DNA of 64,000 nt from Oidiodendron maius Zn. Lineage: Eukaryota > Ascomycota > Leotiomycetes > Myxotrichaceae. Below are positions 57,601-64,000 of this stretch, piece after piece; within the stretch, counting starts at the first letter, position 1, and every line of letters starts with the position of its first letter. Where the stretch lies: contig KN832877.1 in NCBI GenBank assembly GCA_000827325.1, positions 372,001 through 436,000 on the forward strand. Reading direction: 5' to 3'. The translations under genes and the position numbers were made by a program. Under the pieces are notes generated by a model that was given only the letters and a program-made list of their open reading frames with translations, was not told the DNA's origin and made no database searches.

Positions 57601-60600
57601 ATGTCGTTCCTCTTCCAGCGGCCGGAGCACGTCTCCTCTCCTACCTCTCCCCATTCCAAGCGGACGTCCCTCCATTATATTGGCACCATGGCGTCTGCCC
57701 CATTGAAGATCCGGACGCCTGAAGAGGCCGGTACGTTAACGCCCCTCCCAAGCAACTCCAGCTGCATTGGGCCACGGAGCTACTGCACGGCAGTTTTTCG
57801 TTCTCCATGCCTTTTCTTGTTTTACTCACTGAGACTGACAATGTATTGAACAGTCGCGAGAATCGCATACCTGTCCAGCGACGTCATTGTGTCTGTGCAA
57901 GAAGCACAATCCATTGAGTCTGCATTCTCCTCTCACCTACGCAGATATGCTGGCCGTAAGGATCGAGGTCTAGTTGCTGCCAGCTTGGATGGCGTTCCTG
58001 AAGTAAATACCCTCAAGTTTCCACGATGGACACTCAAAAGCTAAACTTTTCGGTTATAGATACAAACAGTTAGACACAATGCTGACCCATTGCTGTCTGT
58101 ATTCACCCCCATTCGCAACGGCCAACTTGTTACTGTCACAACTACCTCCTCTATTCTTGTCTCCTCCGTCCCATACCTCTACCGACTTGCAAACACACCT
58201 GTCGTGATTCATGTCTCCTTGCAACCTGCTGGATACCCAGACTACTCCTCCATTACCGCAATTCGGAACTGTGGCTTCACCTTCTTACAATCCGAGACTC
58301 TACAAGAGGCACAAGATATAGCTCTGACCGCTCATGCTCTTGCTATTAAATCTGGAAAAGGTGTTATACATTTCTTTGACGCTGGATCATCTGCTGAAGA
58401 TAACCACATCTCTTTCGAAGACCCTGATGTCGTGAGTGATGTTCTGAACATTGCTGCAGTGAGGACATTCCACCGCAGCAGACTTGGCGGTGCCTCTATA
58501 TATGCAGACGATGGCAGAGTTGCGACTATTGCGGAGAATCCCCTTCCAACACCTACTCCTTCTGGCGCAGAGACTCCCGCTACTCTAACGGCCGAGTTAA
58601 CTCCTGGAGGAGCATCCAAGGCTTCGTCAGTAGGATCGTCAAAATCCGGAAGACAAGCTAGTGTAGACAGCAATGATGTCAGTCTATCATCCGCAACTAC
58701 TGTCGAGCCTATCACCGTCCGAGCTGTCACGTCGGAAGATATCTACAGGGTCGTCACTGCGATCTGGACACAGCTGAAGCAAGTAGTTGGCCGAGAGTAT
58801 ACCCCTTTCCAATATTCCGGACCATCCAATGCTGAAAGCGCTCTCTTCATATTCGGATCTGACGTTGGAACGTTTGCTGAAGCCATCGATTCTGCAAGAC
58901 CTACCGAGATATACGCCAAGGCTGGTGTTATTACTGCAAGGTTATACAGGCCCTGGTTGGGTTCAAAGCTGATCGAAGTCGTCCCTAAATCCGTCAAGCG
59001 AGTTGCAGTTCTTGAACAAATCCGGAGGAAGACGACAAAGTGGGGCCCTCTTCTTCTGGATTTGCTCACGACTCTCAAGGCTGGCCCAGCAGGTGGAGTT
59101 CAAACTATTGTTGGGCATCAACTAGGCTACATTGCACCTGAGACCGTTCGCCAGGCTCTTCGAGGCGTGTTCCAAAACTTGCAGTCCGAGAAGCCAATTC
59201 AAAACTTGGAGGTGGGACGAACTGACGGGCCTAACGAGCCCGTTAAAAATCTTAGTCTGCAGCAGCCAAAAGTCGAAAGTGCCTACATCAAGATTTTGAA
59301 CCAAGTGTTTGGTACAAGACTTTATATTGCCAATGCCCTCGACTCGCAAAATGCAGGTATTTCTGCAACCATTGCCACAACTCCTGAGTTTGGATTCGGA
59401 TCCCTCCTAGCTAGAAAAGAGCATCGCCAGCGATTTATCGGCGAAGTTGAGAAGGCTTTGACTTCAAAGGAATTTATCACGGAGAATCCAAAAGTGTGGC
59501 TGTCAAAGTGGCTAGCAAGTGCCAACGATACCATAAAAGCTACAGAGTTAGCCGAGGAGGTTATTGCTCGTCTTGAGACAGATGGTTCTCGAGTGGCGTC
59601 GAATCTTCTTTCCGACAAGCCCCTGTTTAGAAATGAATCGTCTTGGCTGATAGGATCTGATGCTTGGGCATATGATCTTGGGAACTCTGGCGTGCACCAC
59701 GTCATCGCGTCAGGAAAGAATGTCAATATGCTTATCATCGATTCAACGCCTTATTCTGAGAGGGCCGCTGCGGATGGCGCACGACGGAAGAAGGATATCG
59801 GGCTGTATGCCATGAACTATGGCAACGCATATGTAGCATCCGTGGCAGTTTACAGCTCATATACCCAGGTGCTGCAGGCAATCATCGAGGCAGATCAGTT
59901 TGACGGTCCATCGGTCGTTGTGGCTTATCTGCCGTATTTCAAGGAGAACGATTCACCTTTGACAGTTCTTCAGGAAACTAAGAAGGCTGTAGATCTGGGA
60001 TACTGGCCATTGTACAGATGGAATCCAGCAAACGAAGAGAGAGGAGAGCCCAACTTCTCATTAGACTCCGAGCATATTAAGAAAGAGCTCAAGGAGTTTT
60101 TGGGCCGCGACAATCACCTTACCCAGTTGATGCGGAGGCAACCTGAAATCGCATCTAGCATTTCCCAAGATTATGGCACTGAAATTCGTGAGCTTCAGAA
60201 GCGGAAAGCCAAGGATGCATATAATCAGCTGCTCGAGGGCCTCTTTGGCGCTCCTTTAACAATTCTGTTTGCTTCCGACAATGGCAATGCTGAGTCACTC
60301 GCAAAGAGACTCGGCATCCGAGGCAAAGCCAGAGGGCTGAAGACGCTTGTTATGTCAATGGAGGATTATCCAGTTGAGGATCTGCCCAACGAGGAGAATA
60401 TTGTCTTCCTCACGTCGACCGCTGGTCAAGGAGAGTTCCCACAGAATGGGCGTGCCTTCTGGGATGCCATCAAAGACAACACTGACCTTGATCTTGCTAA
60501 CGTTAACTACTCCGTCTTTGCCCTCGGCGATAGCCATTACTGGCCGCGGAAAGATGACAAGCACTACTACAACAAGCCAGGAAAGGATCTTGATCGTGTT

Positions 60601-62525
60601 TTGGCTAATCTTGGCGGCAAGCGACTTGCAGAAATTGGGCTGGGAGATGACCAAGATCCAGACACCTTCCAGACCGGTTACCAGAACTGGGAGCCGCTTG
60701 TCTGGCAAGCGTTGGGCGTCGATAAGGTTGAAGGCCTTCCCGAAGAACCACCGCCAATCACCAACGAGGATATCAAGCTTGCATCCGACTATCTTCGTGG
60801 AACGATTAAAGAGGGTCTAGCTGACACATCTACTGGTGCCATTGCAGCCTCGGACCAACAACTAACCAAGTTCCACGGTACATACATGCAAGACGACCGC
60901 GATCTTCGGGATGAACGAAAAGCGCAAGGTCTCGAGCCTGCATACTCCTTTATGATTCGATGCAGATTGCCAGGCGGAGTGGCGACGCCGAAGCAATGGA
61001 TCCAGATGGATGAGATCAGCGACGCGTTTGGTAATGAGACGATGAAATTGACGACTCGTCAGACTTTTCAGTTCCACGGTGTCGTTAAAGGCAAGCTCAA
61101 GTCGGCCATGCGTGGTATCAACAAGGCCTTGATGACTACGATTGCCGCCTGTGGTGACGTCAACCGAAACGTTATGTGCAGTAGTTTGCCGACAGCCTCG
61201 AAGTACCATAAAGAGGTGTGGGCATGCTCAAAGAAGATTTCCGACCATCTGCTACCATCGACAACTGCATACCACGAGATTTGGCTGAAGGATGAGGATG
61301 ACAACAAGACTCAGATAGCCGGTGATGCCGTTCAGGACTTCGAGCCTTTGTACGGCCCGACTTATCTGCCCAGAAAATTCAAGATCACTATTGCTATCCC
61401 TCCCCACAATGATACCGACGTCTATGCACATGATATTGGTCTCATTGCAATTAAGGGCAAGGATGGCTCCCTCGCTGGATTTAACCTCCTTGCTGGTGGA
61501 GGTATGGGTGTGACTCATAACAACAAGAAGACATATCCACGCACCGGAAGTACTCTCGGATTTGTTTCGAAAGATCAAGTCCATATCGCCTGTGAGAAGG
61601 TAATGTTAGTGCAGCGGGACCACGGTGATCGCAAGAATCGAAAGCACGCCCGTCTTAAGTATACAATTGATGACATGGGCGTTGATGTCTTCCGTGGCAA
61701 GGTAGAGGAGCTCTGGGGCCAACAGTTCGAGAAGCAGAGACTTTTCAAATTCCAGAGCAATATTGATACTTTCGGCTGGCAAAAGGACGAGAATGGACTG
61801 AATCACTTCACATTCTTCATTGAGAACGGCCGCATTGAGGACACAGCCGACTTTCCCATGAAGACCGGTCTTCGAGAAATAGCCAAGGTCCTGAAGGGCG
61901 AGTTCAGACTGACTGGCAATCAGCACTTAATTGCTAGTAACATCAGCGACGAACAAGTTCCTGAAATCAAGGCTTTGATGATCAAGTACAAGCTTGACAA
62001 TGTCCAATTCTCGGGTCTACGCCTGTCGTCGTCAGCCTGCGTTGCATTCCCCACTTGTGGCCTTGCGATGGCAGAGAGTGAGCGATACCTGCCGGAGCTG
62101 ATCACCAAGCTCGAGGGCGTCATCGAGGAGAACGGCATGCGGCAAGACTCTATCGTCATGCGGATGACAGGCTGCCCTAATGGATGCGCGAGACCTTGGT
62201 TAGCCGAAGTCGCCTTCGTAGGAAAGGCGTATGGGGCGTACAATATGTATCTTGGAGGCGGCTATCACGGCCAGCGCCTTAACAAGCTGTACCGCAGCAG
62301 TATCAAGGAGGACGAGATATTGGCGATCATGAAGCCTCTGTTGAAACGCTACTCGCTGGAGCGCGAAGAGGGCGAGCGTTTCGGTGATTTCTGCATCCGT
62401 ATTGGCATGATCAATGAGACAACTGAGGGAAAGACTTTCCATGATGATGTAAGTTATATACTCCTACCATCTTGATCCGGACTAATCAGGTAAAGGTTGC
62501 CGACGAAGAATCCGACGAGGAGTAA
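57601..62525 (+). CDS. MET5: Sulfite reductase (NADPH) beta subunit, siroheme protein
   Basis: Reduces sulfite to sulfide in assimilatory sulfate reduction. Exons 57601..57730, 57854..58002, 58060..62448 and 62496..62525 give about 1565 residues. In order: an N-terminal region related to pyruvate:ferredoxin oxidoreductase domains (e.g. PLLSVFTPIRNG near residue 100, NMLIIDSTPYSER), a flavodoxin-like domain starting LTILFASDNGNAESL near 823, and the sulfite reductase part from HGTYMQDDRDLR, with TRQTFQFHGVVK. Four cluster Cys are intact: CVAFPTC near 1417 and CPNGC near 1463, so a 4Fe-4S/siroheme site is expected. Start options are ATG 57601 or 57688. The last acceptor is one of two possible AGs six nt apart (exon from 62490 or 62496). 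Confidence 0.94.
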
Positions 62526-62719
62526 TGAGTGGTACTTGCATAGTCTCTGCACGGCGTTCTGGACATATACGATTCTCTCTATAAGACTCGACCCTGTGAT
62601 TACTATCTGTTGTGCCTCCTGATTTGAACATAAGGTCGTTTAGATGAATATTACATACCTAACTATACGAAGTCTATACATCTACATATATATGCCGATC
62701 GTGACTACTTTGCAATACC

Positions 62720-62870
62720 ATGATCTCCTTGCGCAAAGGTACTCACTCTCTCCCATCCTTATTTCTCTGCAGTCATCACATCTCGCTTAATTTCCTTCCC
62801 GCCCCTTTTTGCGCTCCGTTCCGCTCCTCGTTCAGCATTCACTCCCTCGCCCATTGCTCAGGTGGGTATA
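62720..62870 (+). CDS. Possible first exons of a mitochondrial-presequence gene (very tentative)
   Basis: ATG at 62720 followed, if a 34 nt GT-AG segment is removed (62739..62772), by MISLRKVITSRLISFPPL and ALRSAPRSAF, then a GTGGGTATA donor-like site. The Arg/Ser/Leu-rich content resembles a mitochondrial targeting sequence. The intron would be unusually short and the rest of the gene would lie across or beyond the gap, so this may be chance. Confidence 0.2.
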
Positions 62871-63007
62871 TATTCCAAAATATACATCTTTTTCCTTTAA
62901 ACATACATTTCCGTTCAGTCTAGTCTTATCGTAACCACTATCTCTCATCCAAAAAGACTAATAGGTCCCCCTCTCTCCTCGGCAAATCCGTCCCACCTCA
63001 CCTCACT

Positions 63008-63350
63008 CCCCCCCCCCCCCCNNNNNNNNNNNNNNNNNNNNNNNNNNNNNNNNNNNNNNNNNNNNNNNNNNNNNNNNNNNNNNNNNNNNNNNNNNNNNNN
63101 NNNNNNNNNNNNNNNNNNNNNNNNNNNNNNNNNNNNNNNNNNNNNNNNNNNNNNNNNNNNNNNNNNNNNNNNNNNNNNNNNNNNNNNNNNNNNNNNNNNN
63201 NNNNNNNNNNNNNNNNNNNNNNNNNNNNNNNNNNNNNNNNNNNNNNNNNNNNNNNNNNNNNNNNNNNNNNNNNNNNNNNNNNNNNNNNNNNNNNNNNNNN
63301 NNNNNNNNNNNNNNNNNNNNNNNNNNNNNNNNNNNNNNNNNNNNNNNNNN

Positions 63351-63390
<40 letters not shown>
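63008..63390. repeat. Poly-C tract interrupted by an assembly gap
   Basis: 14 C at 63008..63021, then 329 N (63022..63350), then 40 C at 63351..63390. A C homopolymer on both sides shows that the gap arose inside a long C/G tract, which is poorly sequenced and assembled. Its true length is unknown. Reading frames through it give only artificial poly-Gly. Confidence 0.9.
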
Positions 63391-64000
63391 TTCCATCTCC
63401 CAAGCGATAAAAGCCCTTGCCAGAAGATAACAAGCCCTATGCGAATCCCGACAGAATCCCCGAACTCCAGAAATGTAATAATGTATGCTGATTGTGATTG
63501 TGAATGTCCGCACGACTTCTCTGGACCCGGATTTCCTCTCCCTCTCCCCTCCTTATCCTTCCTCTTCCCATGTTTCCTCATGCTCTCCTCTTCACTGCCC
63601 CCTACTACCTCGACCACTTGTGCAGGATCTACTAACAATATGCGTTTATAGCCCATGCCATGTGAGTTACCCTTCCTTCCCCAAGGCCGACGGAGGACAA
63701 CAATATTTTCTTTTTCACTCTGTCGAGCGGAAGATGCCTGATGTCAAACTATTAACATGTTCACAGTAAAGTAGAGCGCGATGCAGGTATAATAAGGTGA
63801 ACTTTGGTTTTCATTATTCAAAATCACTCTTTAGGCAACTATTGTATTAACCCTCTCCCCCGTAACCCATGCATAACAGAAACAGAGTCATCTTATCTCC
63901 CACTAAGTTACAATAATTAAGAGGGGAAAAAAAGGCTCAAGAGTTTTTTTGTCCCCAAGACCGCCCCGTTTGCACGCCTGTATTTCCATGTTTGCACTCC

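Larger units (their letters stand above)
62526..64000. other. Downstream region with pyrimidine-rich DNA and an assembly gap
   Basis: After the MET5 stop comes its 3' UTR, then pyrimidine-rich plus-strand sequence (62740-63000 and 63520-63640) as in long fungal 5' leaders, suggesting a plus-strand gene further right. No complete gene is seen. Confidence 0.5.

Noticed and set aside
62945-63656. Poly-Gly reading frames across the N gap
   Set aside because: Products of the C homopolymer and unknown bases, not coding.

Overview
The window is nuclear DNA of a filamentous ascomycete (Pezizomycotina; possibly Leotiomycetes, a guess). Reasons: dense single-copy eukaryotic housekeeping genes on both strands, many 45-80 nt GT-AG introns with CTAAC/CTGAC-type branch sites, and fungus-specific proteins (Clr2, Anp1, Asi-type E3, Kei1, Ynd1, NDE-type NADH dehydrogenase, fused uridine kinase/UPRT). 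I saw no tRNA or rRNA gene, no CRISPR array, no operon and no intact transposon. Exon joins below were read by eye from splice signals, phase and remembered family motifs; none is backed by RNA data.

Layout. 0-6 kb: a SNF2-family chromatin ATPase (minus strand, cut by the window start) diverges from a Clr2-like silencing factor. 6.6-14.1 kb: the Golgi ARF exchange factor Gea1/2 and the mannosyltransferase Anp1. 15.9-18 kb: the exosome subunit Mtr3 and a small Myb-like protein. 18.8-24 kb: an Asi1/Asi3-like membrane RING ligase, the tRNA splicing endonuclease subunit Sen34, and a small membrane protein encoded by two short exons. 24-28.9 kb: Elp4 and Rpb8 in divergent orientation, a DUF4743-Nudix protein, and Hikeshi. 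29.3-31.6 kb: the Golgi apyrase Ynd1. 33.8-39.8 kb: a U1A/U2B''-like snRNP protein, V-ATPase subunit D with two microexons, the splicing factor Syf1, and a small conserved protein. 40.3-44.1 kb: a Ufo1/Pof10-type F-box protein with UIMs. 44.1-46.1 kb: a gene-poor stretch holding a decayed S1/P1 nuclease. 46.1-50 kb: uridine kinase/UPRT and Gid8. 50.4-57 kb: external NADH dehydrogenase, Nop53, Ypt6/Rab6, Kei1. 57.6-62.5 kb: sulfite reductase beta subunit. 62.5-64 kb: pyrimidine-rich DNA with an assembly gap inside poly-C.

The genes do not form one pathway. Recurrent themes are RNA processing (Mtr3, Sen34, U1A/U2B'', Syf1, Nop53, Elp4), Golgi and membrane traffic (Gea, Anp1, Ynd1, Ypt6, Kei1), ubiquitin ligases (Asi-like, Ufo1, Gid8) and chromatin (SNF2, Clr2). 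I found no convincing undescribed multi-gene system. The most useful observations are at gene-structure level: 10 and 11 nt microexons plus a GC-AG intron in VMA8, a splice problem in RPB8, first exons of 3-4 nt in GID8 and YND1, a short membrane-protein gene that simple ORF calling would miss, and a nonsense-riddled nuclease pseudogene.
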